From Providencia hangzhouensis (GTDB taxonomy: Bacteria; Pseudomonadota; Gammaproteobacteria; Enterobacterales; Enterobacteriaceae): a stretch of 64,000 nt of DNA. Below are positions 38,508-49,692 of this stretch, piece by piece. A program made the position numbers and the translations under genes. Under the pieces are notes generated by a model, which did not search any database, had not been told where the DNA came from, and saw nothing but the letters and a program-made list of their open reading frames with translations. How positions within the stretch are numbered: the stretch's first letter is position 1; every line of letters begins with the position of its first letter. The DNA lies in the NCBI RefSeq assembly GCF_029193595.2, contig NZ_CP135052.1, positions 1,364,001 to 1,428,000 of the forward strand. Reading direction: 5' to 3'.

Positions 38508-40319
38508 TTGATTACTGAAAATCTATATCCATACCACTTGGTTAATCGCTTACGTAGCAGGGTTACTGCACAAGAATCAGCGAACCGGATAGCTTTCAGT
38601 CAATGGGATAACGGGCAACGTAGCTCATTAACGTGGGGGGAGGTTGGCGATCGCACTTCAGCGATTTCTCGACACCTCTTAGCATTAAACGTTATCGCAC
38701 AAGAAAATATTGGGTTATTTGCCCACAACAGTATGAATTGGTCATTAGTGGATTTTGCCGCGTTACAAATTAGGGCGGTCACGGTGCCACTTTATGCGAC
38801 TAGCAGTGTCGAGCAAGCTGCGTATATTATTAACGACGCAAATATTAAAGTGTTATTTGTTGGGGAAGAGGCGCAATATCAAGTTGCATGCCAATTACCC
38901 GCTCTTTGCCCTCAATTAACCACGATTGTTGTGATGAATGACAATGTTAAGTTGGCTGATATTTCAATCAACACCATGCATTTATCCACGTTTATGGCGC
39001 AATCACAAACCGCATACCAAGCAGAACTGGATGAACGCATCGCTGCGCATAATCTCAGTGATTTATTTACCATCATCTATACATCAGGTACTACCGGAGA
39101 ACCCAAAGGCGTTATGTTGGATTACTACAACATGGCTGCGCAGCTGTATCTCCATGACGAACGATTACAACTCACCGCTGATGATGTTTCTTTAAGTTTT
39201 TTACCACTTTCACATGTTTTTGAACGTGCGTGGAGCTTTTACGTTATGCACGTTGGAGCACTAAACGTTTATTTAACGGACACCAATCAGGTTCGGGAAG
39301 CATTAGCTGAGGTAAAACCGACAGTAATGTGTGCGGTTCCACGTTTTTATGAAAAAGTTTATTCAGCAATACACAGTAAAGTGGCAAAAGCACCTTTAGT
39401 ACGTAGGGCACTATTTCGCTGTGCATTATCCCTTGGCAGAAGCCGAGTGAAAGCCTTAGCAAAAGGCCGCAAACCCTCTTTTATTAACCGCGCTATTTTC
39501 CCGATGGTCGACAAACTGGTCCTCAATAAAATTCGTGAAGGGTTAGGGGGGCGAATTCGGTTCATGCCAGCTGCAGGTGCCCGTCTTGATGACGATGTGA
39601 TTGCATTTTTCCTTTCTGCAGGGGTAAACATTAAATACGGCTATGGTATGTCAGAAACCTGTGCCACGGTATCTTGCTGGGAAGAAGGGAAATACCCATT
39701 AGGCTCGATTGGTACACCACTATCTTCTGTTTCAGTACGTATTGGTAAAGACGATGAAATACAAGTAAAAGGGCCGGTGGTTATGAAAGGCTATTACAAC
39801 CGCCCGATTGAAACCTTAGATACATTTACAGCGGATGGCTGGTTAAAAACAGGTGATGCAGGGAAAATTGACGAACAAGGTAATTTATATATTACAGATA
39901 GACTAAAAGATTTAATGAAAACGTCTAATGGAAAATATATTGCACCGCAGATGATTGAAGGCGTATTAGGGCAAGACAAGTTTATTGAACACATCGCAGT
40001 CATTGCCGATGCTCGTAAGTTTGTTTCAGCGCTTATTGTGCCTTGCTATGACAGCTTAGAAGAATATGCCCATTCAATAAACCTGAAATATCGAGATCGT
40101 TTAGAACTCTTAAAAGACTCGAATATTGTGGCATTATTCGAAAGTCGCTTAAAAGATTTACAAAAGAATATCGAAAATTTCCATCAAGTTAAGCGTTTTA
40201 CATTGCTACCAACCACATTTTCAATGGAAAAAGGTGAATTAACGCCGACTTTAAAGCTACGTCGTAAAATCATTTCTGAGCGCTATCAATTAGAAATTGA
40301 ATCGATGTACAAAGAATAA
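38508..40319 (+). CDS. Long-chain acyl-CoA ligase / AMP-dependent synthetase (FadD15-like)
   Basis: The 603-residue protein is an ANL-superfamily enzyme. The P-loop TIIYTSGTTGEPKGVML lies near residue 188, the linker region has YGYGMSETCATVS near 380, GWLKTGDAGKIDEQGNLYITDRLKD (given for position only, near 444) and a catalytic Lys in the C-terminal subdomain region TPTLKLRRK. The long-form architecture resembles the AMP-forming long-chain ligases of the FadD15 type rather than E. coli FadD. It would activate fatty acids to acyl-CoA. E. coli has no such gene between leuO and ilvI. Confidence 0.85.
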   Translation: MITENLYPYHLVNRLRSRVTAQESANRIAFSQWDNGQRSSLTWGEVGDRTSAISRHLLALNVIAQENIGLFAHNSMNWSLVDFAALQIRAVTVPLYATSSVEQAAYIINDANIKVLFVGEEAQYQVACQLPALCPQLTTIVVMNDNVKLADISINTMHLSTFMAQSQTAYQAELDERIAAHNLSDLFTIIYTSGTTGEPKGVMLDYYNMAAQLYLHDERLQLTADDVSLSFLPLSHVFERAWSFYVMHVGALNVYLTDTNQVREALAEVKPTVMCAVPRFYEKVYSAIHSKVAKAPLVRRALFRCALSLGRSRVKALAKGRKPSFINRAIFPMVDKLVLNKIREGLGGRIRFMPAAGARLDDDVIAFFLSAGVNIKYGYGMSETCATVSCWEEGKYPLGSIGTPLSSVSVRIGKDDEIQVKGPVVMKGYYNRPIETLDTFTADGWLKTGDAGKIDEQGNLYITDRLKDLMKTSNGKYIAPQMIEGVLGQDKFIEHIAVIADARKFVSALIVPCYDSLEEYAHSINLKYRDRLELLKDSNIVALFESRLKDLQKNIENFHQVKRFTLLPTTFSMEKGELTPTLKLRRKIISERYQLEIESMYKE

Positions 40320-40335
40320 TTTACCATTTAATTAT

Positions 40336-40375
40336 CTGGCTTACCTGTATTATGGGTAAGTCAGGTCTTGTTTTT
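40336..40375 (+). terminator. Terminator after the acyl-CoA ligase gene
   Basis: CTGGCTTACC (40336-40345) pairs with GGTAAGTCAG (40355-40364) with one wobble, and TCTTGTTTTT follows. It lies 17 bases after the stop codon. Confidence 0.75.
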
Positions 40376-40690
40376 GCTCTGTTTTTATTTATTCATTCAA
40401 ATAATAGCTCAATATTAAAAATTGTAACGGTTCCAACTAATTAAAGTTGCACTGTTTTTTCATTCATGCCAGTCATTTTTCCTTCTATTATTTTCATACG
40501 CAGTCAATTTATCTATCAAATTCCCATGTTCAAGATGATGTGAAAGTTTCGTGATCCTTGCACTGAAATGGTGTTTGCTTCGTTTCAGCCGGAGAGATAT
40601 GTTAATAGTACGAATTTCACTATTTAAATGATAAAAATAAAGAGGTAGAGCATACCTCTTCACTTGCAAATAATGTCTGGGGGCAAACTC
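40376..40690 (+). promoter_or_regulatory. ilvIH upstream region
   Basis: About 315 AT-rich bases before ilvI. In E. coli this region holds multiple Lrp sites and no attenuator. I see no leader peptide or attenuator here either, and cannot place Lrp sites with confidence. An antisense open frame at 40460-40825 has no support. Confidence 0.45.
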
Positions 40691-42418
40691 ATGGAGATGT
40701 TGTCGGGAGCGGAAATGGTCGTCAAATCGTTGATTGACCAAGGAGTAAAGCACGTGTTTGGTTATCCAGGCGGTGCCGTATTGGATATTTATGATGCACT
40801 TCATACTGTTGGCGGGGTAGAACACATATTAGTGCGTCATGAACAGGCTGCGGTGCATATGGCTGATGGTTATGCACGTTCAACAGGAGATGTTGGGGTC
40901 GTGTTAGTGACATCGGGGCCAGGGGCAACGAATGCGATTACGGGTATTGCGACAGCTTATATGGATTCAGTACCGATGGTGGTGTTATCGGGGCAGGTTG
41001 CCAGTTCGCTAATTGGTAATGATGCGTTTCAAGAATGCGACATGGTTGGGATTTCAAGGCCAATAGTAAAGCACAGTTTTTTAATTAAAAGCGCAGAAGA
41101 AATTCCTGAAACCATCAAGAAAGCTTTTTATATTGCGGCAAGTGGGCGTCCTGGGCCTGTAGTTATTGATTTCCCTAAAGACACCGTTAACCCTGCCTTG
41201 AAGTTTGCTTATCGTTATCCAGAAAATGTTTCTTTACGTTCTTATAACCCAACGCTGCAAGGCCACAAAGGTCAAATCAAAAAAGCGTTAACTAAATTAG
41301 TTTCGGCAAAAAAACCGGTTTTTTATATTGGCGGGGGAGCGATTAACGCGAATTGCTCTGCTGAACTTATTGAGTTGGCAGAAAAACTACAATTACCAGT
41401 AGTATCAACCTTAATGGGGTTAGGAGCTTTCCCAGAAACTCACAAGCAGTCTGTCGGGATGCTTGGAATGCATGGAACCTATGAAGCTAATAAGGTTATG
41501 CATAACTCAGATGTGATTTTTGCTGTTGGTGTTCGTTTTGATGATAGAACAACGAACAACTTAGAAAAATACTGCCCAAATGCGACTGTTATCCAAATTG
41601 ATGTTGACCCAACGTCTATCTCAAAAACGGTTAATGCGGACATCCCAATCGTGGGTGATGCGAAACTTACATTAAAGCAAATGTTAGGTCAGTTAGACCA
41701 GGCTTCAGCAAAACAAGATAACCAAGCGCTCACTGCATGGTGGAAAGAAATTGAACAGTGGCGTAGTAAACAATGTTTACGTTATGAAACCAGCCCAACA
41801 AAAGTTAAGCCACAACAAGCTATTGAAATGATTTACCGTTTAACGAAAGGTGAAGCGTATGTGACATCTGACGTCGGGCAGCACCAAATGTTTGCCGCAT
41901 TATATTATCCCTTTGATAAACCTCGACATTGGATAAATTCTGGAGGTCTTGGCACGATGGGCTTTGGTTTACCTGCTGCATTAGGGGTGAAATTAGCGCA
42001 TCCAAAATCGACAGTTGTTTGTGTGACCGGGGACGGCAGTATCCAAATGAACATTCAGGAGCTTTCAACAGCCCTGCAATATGGTTTACCGGTTTTAGTA
42101 CTCAACTTAAACAATGGTTTCTTAGGCATGGTAAAACAATGGCAAGATATGATTTATCAAGGCCGCCATTCGCAATCCTACATGCAATCATTGCCTGATT
42201 TCATCAAGTTAGCGCAAGCTTATGGCCACGTTGGTATTTCGATAACAACACCTGATGAGCTGGAAGAAAAACTAAAACAAGCCCTTGTTGAAGTAAATGA
42301 AAATCAGCGATTAGTCTTCGTTGACGTAAATATTGATGAAACTGAGCACGTTTATCCAATGCAGATCCGTGGCGGCGCAATGGATGAAATGTGGTTGAGC
42401 AAAACAGAGAGGACCTGA
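40691..42418 (+). CDS. ilvI: Acetolactate synthase III large subunit IlvI
   Basis: The 575-residue protein is close to E. coli IlvI (574). The ThDP catalytic Glu lies in [15 protein letters not shown] (about residue 48), and the ThDP/Mg motif [19 protein letters not shown] begins near 439. It makes acetolactate or acetohydroxybutyrate from pyruvate for valine, leucine and isoleucine. The start at 40691 ([10 protein letters not shown]) fits the family; an earlier ATG at 40664 would add nine residues. GGGGG lies upstream at a wide spacing. Confidence 0.97.
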   Translation: MEMLSGAEMVVKSLIDQGVKHVFGYPGGAVLDIYDALHTVGGVEHILVRHEQAAVHMADGYARSTGDVGVVLVTSGPGATNAITGIATAYMDSVPMVVLSGQVASSLIGNDAFQECDMVGISRPIVKHSFLIKSAEEIPETIKKAFYIAASGRPGPVVIDFPKDTVNPALKFAYRYPENVSLRSYNPTLQGHKGQIKKALTKLVSAKKPVFYIGGGAINANCSAELIELAEKLQLPVVSTLMGLGAFPETHKQSVGMLGMHGTYEANKVMHNSDVIFAVGVRFDDRTTNNLEKYCPNATVIQIDVDPTSISKTVNADIPIVGDAKLTLKQMLGQLDQASAKQDNQALTAWWKEIEQWRSKQCLRYETSPTKVKPQQAIEMIYRLTKGEAYVTSDVGQHQMFAALYYPFDKPRHWINSGGLGTMGFGLPAALGVKLAHPKSTVVCVTGDGSIQMNIQELSTALQYGLPVLVLNLNNGFLGMVKQWQDMIYQGRHSQSYMQSLPDFIKLAQAYGHVGISITTPDELEEKLKQALVEVNENQRLVFVDVNIDETEHVYPMQIRGGAMDEMWLSKTERT

Positions 42419-42420
42419 TC

Positions 42421-42912
42421 ATGCGTCGTATTTTATCCGTTTTATTAGAAAATGAATCAGGTGCTTTGTCCCGTGTCATAGGTCTGTTCTCTCAGCGTGG
42501 TTATAATATTGAAAGTTTGACCGTGGCGCCAACGGACGATCCAACATTGTCACGTATGACTATCCAAACTAAAGGGGATGCAAAAGTTCTTGAGCAAATT
42601 GAGAAACAATTGCATAAATTGGTTGATGTGCTGCGTGTCAGTGAGCTGACGGCGTCAGCACATATTGAACGTGAAATCATGTTAGTGAAGCTACAGGCCT
42701 CTGGATATGGGCGTGATGAAGTGAAGCGCTGTGCGGATATTTTCCGTGGACAAATTGTTGATGTAACCCCAACGCTTTATACCGTTCAGCTAGCGGGAAC
42801 AAGCGAAAAACTGGATGCTTTTATCGAATCAGTGCGTGGTGTTGCTGAAATTGTTGAAGTTGTACGCTCAGGGATCGTCGGAGTTTCACGCGGTGATAAA
42901 ATTATGCGATGA
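42421..42912 (+). CDS. ilvH: Acetolactate synthase III small (regulatory) subunit IlvH
   Basis: The 163-residue protein is almost identical in layout to E. coli IlvH, with the N-terminal ACT domain [19 protein letters not shown] carrying the valine site and the C-terminal [13 protein letters not shown] end (VSRGDKIMR). It stabilises IlvI and gives valine feedback. It begins two bases after the ilvI stop codon; the ribosome binding site GAGAGGA lies in the ilvI 3' end. Confidence 0.97.
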   Translation: MRRILSVLLENESGALSRVIGLFSQRGYNIESLTVAPTDDPTLSRMTIQTKGDAKVLEQIEKQLHKLVDVLRVSELTASAHIEREIMLVKLQASGYGRDEVKRCADIFRGQIVDVTPTLYTVQLAGTSEKLDAFIESVRGVAEIVEVVRSGIVGVSRGDKIMR

Positions 42913-42950
42913 AAAATTTATCTTCCGAAGGTAGAATAATCGCGTTTAAG

Positions 42951-42975
42951 GCCCCGAATGATTCGGGGCTATTCC
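42951..42975 (+). terminator. Hairpin between ilvH and cra
   Basis: GCCCCGA (42951-42957) and TCGGGGC (42963-42969) form a GC-rich stem around ATGAT. Only TATT follows, so termination would be partial. It may let some ilvIH transcription reach cra. Confidence 0.6.
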
Positions 42976-42996
42976 CAAAATTGTAAAGAGGTTAAC

Positions 42997-44007
42997 GTGA
43001 AACTGGATGAGATAGCCCGTCTAGCGGGTGTTTCCCGCACAACGGCTAGTTATGTGATCAACGGCAAGGCCAAGCAGTATCGAGTCAGCGATAAAACTGT
43101 AGAAAAAGTGATGGCAGTCGTCAGAGAGCACAATTACCATCCAAATGCAGTTGCTGCGGGGCTACGAGCAGGGCGTACCCGTTCTATAGGGTTAGTGATC
43201 CCAGACTTGGAAAATACCAGCTATACCCGTATAGCAAATTACCTTGAAAGGCAGGCGCGTCAACGTGGTTATCAACTACTAATAGCATGCTCAGAAGACC
43301 AACCTGACAATGAAATTCGTTGTGTTGAGCACCTTTTGCAACGACAAGTTGACGCCATTATTGTTTCGACAGCTTTACCGCCGGAACACCCGTTTTATCA
43401 GCGTTGGGCGAACCGTTCTTTACCGATTATCGCACTTGATAGAGCCCTTGAAAAAGAGCATTTTATTAGTGTCGTTGGTGATGACCAAGAAGATGCTTTC
43501 ATGATTTCAGCAGAATTACGTAAGTTTAATGCTGAATCCGTATTGTATTTGGGGGCGTTACCTGAGCTGTCTGTCAGCTATTTACGCGAGCAAGGTTTCC
43601 GTAAAGCATGGCATGAAGACCCGCGCAAGATTGATTATCTGTATGCAAATAGCTATGAACGCGATTCAGCAGCAGAGGTTTTTGCACATTGGCTTGATAG
43701 CGGTAACGAGATGCCTGACGCGTTATTTACAACATCATTTTCCTTACTACAAGGTGTATTAGATGTTGCGTTGAAACGTAGTGGTCGTTTACCTGAGCAC
43801 ATGGTCATTGCCACATTTGGTGATAATGAGTTATTAGATTTTCTCGAGTGCCCAGTGCTTTCCCTTGCACAACGCCATAGGGATATCGCTGAACGTATTT
43901 TAGAATTAGTACTTGCCAGCCTTGATGAAAAGCAAAAACCAGAACCTGGTATTACTCGTATTCGCCGTGATTTATGCCGTCGTGGAAGTTTAGGTCGTAA
44001 GCAGTAG
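42997..44007 (+). CDS. cra: Catabolite repressor/activator Cra (FruR)
   Basis: The 336-residue LacI-family regulator is nearly identical to E. coli Cra over the DNA-binding domain ([20 protein letters not shown]). The effector domain follows from about residue 60. Cra controls glycolysis and gluconeogenesis genes and responds to fructose-1-phosphate. The start is a GTG at 42997 with AGAGG upstream; an in-frame ATG at 42958 would add 13 unconserved residues and lies inside the preceding hairpin. Confidence 0.96.
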   Translation: MKLDEIARLAGVSRTTASYVINGKAKQYRVSDKTVEKVMAVVREHNYHPNAVAAGLRAGRTRSIGLVIPDLENTSYTRIANYLERQARQRGYQLLIACSEDQPDNEIRCVEHLLQRQVDAIIVSTALPPEHPFYQRWANRSLPIIALDRALEKEHFISVVGDDQEDAFMISAELRKFNAESVLYLGALPELSVSYLREQGFRKAWHEDPRKIDYLYANSYERDSAAEVFAHWLDSGNEMPDALFTTSFSLLQGVLDVALKRSGRLPEHMVIATFGDNELLDFLECPVLSLAQRHRDIAERILELVLASLDEKQKPEPGITRIRRDLCRRGSLGRKQ

Positions 44008-44089
44008 TAAAATAGACTTAACTTTAATCGAACAGTGAATATTTACACGATAATGAGTGATGTTGGTCACAATAATGAGTAATATAACG

Positions 44090-44117
44090 GCCCCTATCTT
44101 GTAGGGGCTTTTTTTTT
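44090..44117 (+). terminator. Rho-independent terminator after cra
   Basis: GCCCCTA (44090-44096) and TAGGGGC (44102-44108) form a 7-bp stem around a 5-base loop, followed by nine T residues. Confidence 0.93.
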
Positions 44118-44610
44118 ATAAGCTAAAAGTAGGTAAATATTTAACTTTAGGATTTATCTTAAGATATTTATTGCTGATTTTAAAATGAAAGCTAAATCGG
44201 ATGATTAAATTAATATAAATTTATTGTAGATGTATTACTGATTTGTGCGATAAATATTTAAAATTAAATACTGTTTATTAAAACAGTTATTTATTATGTT
44301 GATATTTAATGGTTTTATTTTTCTTTCGGGGTGTTTTTACCATTATTAGATATTAATGATTATTTGGGGACTCAATAAAAGTAAATAACCGGTACAAGAT
44401 ATACTGATTAAAAATGAGACTTAAGTTGAATTTATAATGATTTGTATGATTTTGCAGCAATCTAGAGTGATCTCGCTTATTTAAGTTGCACTTTATAAAA
44501 TATATTAATTATATCAACTTGTTATTTCGCATTTTCTTTCCAAGTCATATTTTACCTACCCTTATTTTTTCTGAATTGTTCTGTAAATAAAGCTAAAGCT
44601 GAGTGCGACT
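44118..44610. other. AT-rich gap between cra and the mra promoter
   Basis: Nearly 500 very AT-rich bases with no supportable gene, repeat or hairpin. It separates the cra terminator from the dcw promoter. Confidence 0.5.
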
Positions 44611-44613
44611 GGC

Positions 44614-44675
44614 TTGACAACGTTTTCATACCATTCGTAAACTTTATATGTGGTGAATTGTGGGGTAAAGTGGGT
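44614..44675 (+). promoter_or_regulatory. mra promoter with MraZ-type operator repeats
   Basis: A consensus -35 TTGACA lies at 44614-44619, with a possible -10 TAAACT at 44638-44643. Three direct repeats TGGTG, TGGGG and TGGGT begin at 44651, 44661 and 44671, exactly 10 bases apart. MraZ binds TGGG-type repeats separated by five bases downstream of its own promoter, so this is very probably its operator. Confidence 0.8.
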
Positions 44676-44705
44676 GGCTTGGAAATAAAAGGGGTTTAAT
44701 CGGGT

Positions 44706-45164
44706 ATGTTTCGTGGGGCAACACTGGTTAATCTCGACAGCAAAGGGCGTCTAACCGTGCCGACTCGTTATCGAGGAATGCTGAACGAGGAATCGAAAGG
44801 GCAAATGGTTTGTACCATTGACCTTCACCAGCCATGTCTGCTGCTTTATACCTTACCTGAGTGGGAGATTATCGAAGAAAAGCTTTCTCGGTTATCGACG
44901 ATGAACCCTGCTGAACGACGCGTGCAACGGCTGTTATTGGGCCATGCAAGTGAATGCCAAATGGACAACGCGGGGCGTCTTTTGTTAGCCAGTACATTGC
45001 GTCAACACGCAGGGCTAACCAAAGAGGTCATGTTGGTTGGCCAGATTAATAAATTTGAACTTTGGGATGAACAAACTTGGTATCAGCAAGTGGAAGATGA
45101 TATTGCCGCTGAGCGCCTTACCAATGAACCACTTTCAGCCCGCTTACAGGATTTGTCACTTTAA
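44706..45164 (+). CDS. mraZ: Transcriptional regulator MraZ
   Basis: The 152-residue length equals E. coli MraZ. It has two AbrB-like half domains: [21 protein letters not shown] at the start and [20 protein letters not shown] in the second half (the DxxGR motif in both). MraZ is a ring-forming repressor of the dcw cluster. It heads a run of sixteen co-directional genes. AAAAGGGG lies upstream of the start. Confidence 0.97.
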   Translation: MFRGATLVNLDSKGRLTVPTRYRGMLNEESKGQMVCTIDLHQPCLLLYTLPEWEIIEEKLSRLSTMNPAERRVQRLLLGHASECQMDNAGRLLLASTLRQHAGLTKEVMLVGQINKFELWDEQTWYQQVEDDIAAERLTNEPLSARLQDLSL

Positions 45165-45166
45165 TA

Positions 45167-46120
45167 ATGACGCAACAGCAATTTAAACACGTAACAGTAT
45201 TACTGGATGAAGCCGTTAATGGCTTAAACATTAAACCTAACGGTATCTACATTGATGGCACATTTGGTCGTGGTGGTCATTCAAGGTTGATATTAAGTCA
45301 GCTTGGCGGAAATGGTCGTTTAATCGCCATAGACCGTGACCCAGAGGCAATAAAAGCGGCTCAAACTATTGATGACCCTCGTTTTATGATTAAACATGGC
45401 CCATTTTCTGCGATTGCAGAGTATGTCGAAGAAGAAGGGTTAGTCGGGCAAATTGATGGCGTACTGCTGGATTTAGGCGTTTCTTCACCCCAGTTAGATG
45501 ACCCTGAACGCGGTTTTTCCTTTATGCGTGACGGGCCGTTAGATATGAGGATGGACCCAACCAAAGGGCAATCTGCACAGCAATGGTTGATGGACGCAGA
45601 AGCGGATGACATAGCTTGGGTTTTAAAAACTTTTGGTGAAGAGCGTTTTGCTAAACGAATTGCGAGAGCGATTGTTGAGCGTAACCATAACCCGGAAGAA
45701 GAACCGTTAACACGCACACGGCATCTTGCTGAATTAATTGCAAAAGTTAGCCCAATGAAAGACAGACATAAGCACCCAGCGACGCGTAGCTTCCAAGCCA
45801 TTCGAATTTATATCAACAGTGAATTGGAAGAAATAGAAAAAGCGTTAGAAGGCGCAATGAACGTTTTAGCACCACAAGGGCGTTTATCAGTTATCAGTTT
45901 CCATTCGTTGGAAGACAGGTTAGTAAAACGGTTTATTCGCAAAAATAGTAAAGGTCCATCGGTGCCAGCAGGTATTCCTCTTACTGAAGCGCAGATTAAA
46001 GAGTTAGGTGCAGCGCAGTTACGTGACCTAGGTAAGATGAAACCTTCGGAAAACGAAATTGATGAAAATCCACGCGCACGTAGTTCCGTGTTGCGGTTTG
46101 CTGAGAAGGCGGCGGAATAA
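45167..46120 (+). CDS. rsmH: 16S rRNA (cytosine(1402)-N(4))-methyltransferase RsmH
   Basis: The 317-residue protein has the MraW signatures [27 protein letters not shown] (SAM motif, about residues 30-43), [20 protein letters not shown] and [13 protein letters not shown]. It methylates C1402 of 16S rRNA with SAM. It follows mraZ by two bases. Confidence 0.97.
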   Translation: MTQQQFKHVTVLLDEAVNGLNIKPNGIYIDGTFGRGGHSRLILSQLGGNGRLIAIDRDPEAIKAAQTIDDPRFMIKHGPFSAIAEYVEEEGLVGQIDGVLLDLGVSSPQLDDPERGFSFMRDGPLDMRMDPTKGQSAQQWLMDAEADDIAWVLKTFGEERFAKRIARAIVERNHNPEEEPLTRTRHLAELIAKVSPMKDRHKHPATRSFQAIRIYINSELEEIEKALEGAMNVLAPQGRLSVISFHSLEDRLVKRFIRKNSKGPSVPAGIPLTEAQIKELGAAQLRDLGKMKPSENEIDENPRARSSVLRFAEKAAE

Positions 46121-46440
46121 TGGTTCCAGAAAGGCACAGCCTAGCTCGCGTCATTGGGCGTGATTTATTTCGTTATGGCATCGTTCCTTTGATTTTATTA
46201 GTGGCAATTATTATCAGTGCTGTTTTTGTGGTAACAACGGCACATGAAACGCGTTTACTAACGGCCGCAAAAGATAAGTTGTATGAAGAAAAAGACTTGT
46301 TAGATATCGAATGGCGTAATTTGATCCTTGAAGAAAACGCCCTTGCGAGCCATAGCCGAATAGAACGTTTATCGGTTGAAAAATTACAGATGGTGCAAGT
46401 TGAACCATCACAAGAAAAAATTATTGTTTCTAAGCAATAA
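46120..46440 (+). CDS. ftsL: Cell division protein FtsL
   Basis: The 106-residue bitopic protein has a short cytoplasmic N-terminus, one membrane helix (about residues 21-40, [18 protein letters not shown]) and a periplasmic coiled coil with leucine heptads ([23 protein letters not shown]). It forms the FtsQLB complex. Its ATG overlaps the rsmH stop codon by one base. Confidence 0.93.
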   Translation: MVPERHSLARVIGRDLFRYGIVPLILLVAIIISAVFVVTTAHETRLLTAAKDKLYEEKDLLDIEWRNLILEENALASHSRIERLSVEKLQMVQVEPSQEKIIVSKQ

Positions 46441-46451
46441 AAAGGTTCCTA

Positions 46452-48218
46452 ATGAAAGCACCAAAAACAGCGAAAAATAAGAAACAAGAAGAGAGTACCA
46501 GCTTTGTCCGCTGGCGCTTTATTTTGCTGTGCGGATGCATTGTCTTAGCGTTAGCAGGGTTGCTAACGCGGGTGGCTTATCTGCAAATTATTGCGCCAGA
46601 GAAACTGGTGAAAGAAGGCGATATGCGCTCTTTACGAGTGCAAGAAGTTGCGACATCACGAGGAATGATTAGCGACCGAGAAGGGCGGCAACTTGCCGTG
46701 AGTGTGCCAGTCAATGCGATCTGGGCAGACCCCAAAGAGGTGTTTGAAAAAGGGGGAATAAGCAATGACGAACACTGGAAAGCACTGGCAGACGCACTTG
46801 AAATTCCATTAGAACAAATTACGAGCAAAATATCGGCCAATCCAAGAGGCCGTTTTGTGTATTTAGCGCGCCAAGTTAACCCATCTATTGGTGATTACGT
46901 TAAAAAATTAAAAATACCGGGTATTTACTTACGCAAAGAATCTCGTCGTTATTACCCATCAGGCCCAGTTACCGCTCACTTGTTGGGGGTAACAAACATT
47001 GATGGTGAAGGGATTGAAGGCGTCGAAAAAAGCTTTGACCGTTGGTTAAAAGGTGCGCCGGGTGAACGTACAGTCCGTAAAGACCGTAATGGGCGAGTGA
47101 TTGAAACCATTTCGTCTATTGACAGCCAAGCTGCGCATAATCTGACATTAAGCATTGATGAACGTATTCAATCCATTGTTTACCGTGAATTAACACGTGG
47201 CGTGCAGGAAAATAAAGCGGAATCGGGGGTGGCAATTTTAGTTGATGTTCATACCGGTGAAATTTTAGCAATGGCGAATAGCCCATCCTATAACCCAAAT
47301 AACTTAACGGGTACATCAATGGATGCGATGCGTAACCGCGCCATTACGGATATTTTTGAGCCGGGCTCAACAGTAAAACCTATGGTGGTAATGAGTGCGC
47401 TACATAACAAAATTATTAAAGAAAACTCAGTAATTAATACTTATCCGTATCGTATTAGTGGTCATGAGATCAAAGACGTAGCACGATACGCTGAGTTAAC
47501 TATTACTGGGATTTTACAGAAGTCGAGTAACGTAGGTGTTTCAAAACTTGCGTTAGCGATGCCTGCCACTGAGCTGGTGGATGTGTATAGCCGCTTTGGG
47601 TTTGGCAAGCCGACTAATCTGGGGTTAGTCGGGGAAAGTAGTGGCATCTTTCCAAGTAAAAAAACACGGTGGTCTGATTTAGAAAGGGCCACCTTTTCTT
47701 TTGGCTACGGGCAAATGGTAACACCGTTACAGTTAGCGCGAGCCTATGCAACGATAGGGAGTTTCGGTATTTACCGGCCTCTATCAATCACTAAAGTTGA
47801 CCCTCCCGTGCCAGGGACGCGTGTTTTTCCTGAGCCAATTATGCGTACTGTGGTGCATATGATGGAGAGTGTAGCTCTACCCGGCGGCGGGGGAGCTCGA
47901 GCAGCCATTAAAGGCTATCGCATTGCCATTAAAACCGGTACAGCAAAAAAAGTGGGCCCTGAAGGGCGCTATGTTAATAAATATTTAGCTTATGCCGCAG
48001 GTGTTGCGCCTGCGAGTAATCCACGCTATGCGTTAGTTGTGCTTATCAATGAGCCAAGTGCAGGTAAATACTATGGTGGTGCGGTTTCTGCCCCCGTATT
48101 TGGCTCAATCATGGGTGGGGTCTTGCGGTTGATGAATGTTGAACCCGATGCATTGCAACCAAACGAACAAAATGAAATCGTAAATAGTCAAAAAGAGGTT
48201 AAAAGTGGCAGATCGTAA
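46452..48218 (+). CDS. ftsI: Peptidoglycan transpeptidase FtsI (PBP3)
   Basis: The 588-residue length equals E. coli FtsI. It has one N-terminal membrane helix (about residues 22-42) and a non-penicillin-binding module. The transpeptidase follows with the active Ser306 in [11 protein letters not shown] in KSSNVG and the KTGT box in IKTGTAKK. It crosslinks septal peptidoglycan and is the target of aztreonam-type beta-lactams. Its end overlaps murE by 14 bases. Confidence 0.97.
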   Translation: MKAPKTAKNKKQEESTSFVRWRFILLCGCIVLALAGLLTRVAYLQIIAPEKLVKEGDMRSLRVQEVATSRGMISDREGRQLAVSVPVNAIWADPKEVFEKGGISNDEHWKALADALEIPLEQITSKISANPRGRFVYLARQVNPSIGDYVKKLKIPGIYLRKESRRYYPSGPVTAHLLGVTNIDGEGIEGVEKSFDRWLKGAPGERTVRKDRNGRVIETISSIDSQAAHNLTLSIDERIQSIVYRELTRGVQENKAESGVAILVDVHTGEILAMANSPSYNPNNLTGTSMDAMRNRAITDIFEPGSTVKPMVVMSALHNKIIKENSVINTYPYRISGHEIKDVARYAELTITGILQKSSNVGVSKLALAMPATELVDVYSRFGFGKPTNLGLVGESSGIFPSKKTRWSDLERATFSFGYGQMVTPLQLARAYATIGSFGIYRPLSITKVDPPVPGTRVFPEPIMRTVVHMMESVALPGGGGARAAIKGYRIAIKTGTAKKVGPEGRYVNKYLAYAAGVAPASNPRYALVVLINEPSAGKYYGGAVSAPVFGSIMGGVLRLMNVEPDALQPNEQNEIVNSQKEVKSGRS

Positions 48219-49692
48219 TCTTTGTGACCTACTCTCACCCTTTGGTGTGAGCACAACTCCAATCTCACTGCGTGAGATGACGCTAGACAGTCGAAAGGCT
48301 GCCGCGGGCGATCTGTTTATTGCAATAAAAGGTCATCAATCGGATGGGCGACACTATATTCCTCAAGCGATTGCTCAAGGGGTTTCCGCTGTAATAGCAG
48401 AGGCGGAAGGTGAAGCCGTTGAAGGCGAAGTTCGTTTCGTTCATGGCGTACCTGTTATTTATTTGAATGACCTGAATAACCGTTTATCTGCACTGGCCGG
48501 TGAGTTTTACCACCAACCTTCTGCAAAAATGAAACTCGTTGGTGTGACGGGGACTAACGGTAAAACCACCACCACACAATTAATTGCTCAATGGGCTCAA
48601 GGGCTAGGGGAAACCAGTGCAGTAATGGGAACCGTGGGTAATGGCCTATTAGGCCATGTGTCACCAAGCGAAAATACCACGGGCTCTGCGGTAGATATTC
48701 AACTTGAATTGACCCAGTTATTGAACCAAAAAGCAACATTAACAGCGATGGAAGTTTCTTCCCATGGATTAGTACAAGGCCGTGTCGCAGACTTACAGTT
48801 TGATGCCGCTGTGTTCACTAATTTAAGCCGTGATCACCTTGATTATCACGGCGATATGGAAAGCTATGAAGCCGCGAAATGGTTATTGTTTTCCACACAT
48901 AATACAAAATCGCAAATTATCAATGCGGATGATGCGATTGGTTTGAAATGGCTGCAGCGTATACCACAAGCGTGCGCGGTGACCATGGAAAACAAAATTC
49001 CTCAAGATTGGCAAGGCCCATGGTTAAAAGCAACGGAAGTTGAATACCACGACAAAGGCGCCACTATCCATTTTGATTCCTCGTGGGGAAATGGTGACTT
49101 TGAAAGCCCATTGATGGGAGCATTTAATGTCAGCAACTTATTAGTGGCAATGGCAACTTTGCTGATGATGGACTATCCGTTAAACAAACTGCTGGCTGCT
49201 ACATCTTCATTGTCACCAGTTTGCGGCCGTATGGAAGTGTTTAGTGCACCGAATAAACCGACAGTTGTTGTTGATTATGCGCATACTCCCGATGCCTTAG
49301 AAAAAGCCTTAGCGGCAGCACGCTTACATTGCAAAGGGCAATTATGGTGTGTATTTGGTTGCGGTGGTGACCGTGACAAAGGTAAGCGCCCTCTGATGGG
49401 AGCCGCAGCAGAAGAATATGCAGATAAAATCGTGATCACAGATGACAACCCGCGCAGCGAAGACCCTATCGATATTATTAATGACATCATGGCTGGACTA
49501 TTAGATTCCAGCCGTGCCTTGGCCATTCCAGGTCGTCCAGAAGCAGTGACAAACACCATTTTGCAGGCATCTCCTGATGATGTGATTGTGATTGCCGGCA
49601 AAGGTCATGAAGATTATCAAATTATTGGTCAGCGCAAGCTAGATTACTCCGACCGTTTAACGGTGGCACGTTTGTTGGGGGTAATCGCATGA
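48205..49692 (+). CDS. murE: UDP-MurNAc-tripeptide synthetase MurE (meso-DAP adding)
   Basis: The 495-residue length equals E. coli MurE. The ATP site is [14 protein letters not shown] (about residue 113), and DDNPRSEDP (about 414) is the DNPR motif that selects meso-diaminopimelate. The start is a GTG at 48205 inside the end of ftsI, with AAGAGG upstream. It adds meso-DAP to UDP-MurNAc-L-Ala-D-Glu. Confidence 0.97.
   Translation: MADRNLCDLLSPFGVSTTPISLREMTLDSRKAAAGDLFIAIKGHQSDGRHYIPQAIAQGVSAVIAEAEGEAVEGEVRFVHGVPVIYLNDLNNRLSALAGEFYHQPSAKMKLVGVTGTNGKTTTTQLIAQWAQGLGETSAVMGTVGNGLLGHVSPSENTTGSAVDIQLELTQLLNQKATLTAMEVSSHGLVQGRVADLQFDAAVFTNLSRDHLDYHGDMESYEAAKWLLFSTHNTKSQIINADDAIGLKWLQRIPQACAVTMENKIPQDWQGPWLKATEVEYHDKGATIHFDSSWGNGDFESPLMGAFNVSNLLVAMATLLMMDYPLNKLLAATSSLSPVCGRMEVFSAPNKPTVVVDYAHTPDALEKALAAARLHCKGQLWCVFGCGGDRDKGKRPLMGAAAEEYADKIVITDDNPRSEDPIDIINDIMAGLLDSSRALAIPGRPEAVTNTILQASPDDVIVIAGKGHEDYQIIGQRKLDYSDRLTVARLLGVIA

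Noticed and set aside
40460..40825. Antisense open frame over the start of ilvI
   Set aside because: It lies opposite the conserved ilvI N-terminus, has no ribosome binding site and no recognisable domain.
42951..42975. Attenuator controlling cra
   Set aside because: No leader peptide or riboswitch precedes it and the T run is poor. It is listed only as a partial terminator hairpin.
45361..45801. 146-residue open frame opposite rsmH
   Set aside because: Its sequence is Ser/Ile-rich, typical of the reverse of a real gene, and rsmH is certain.
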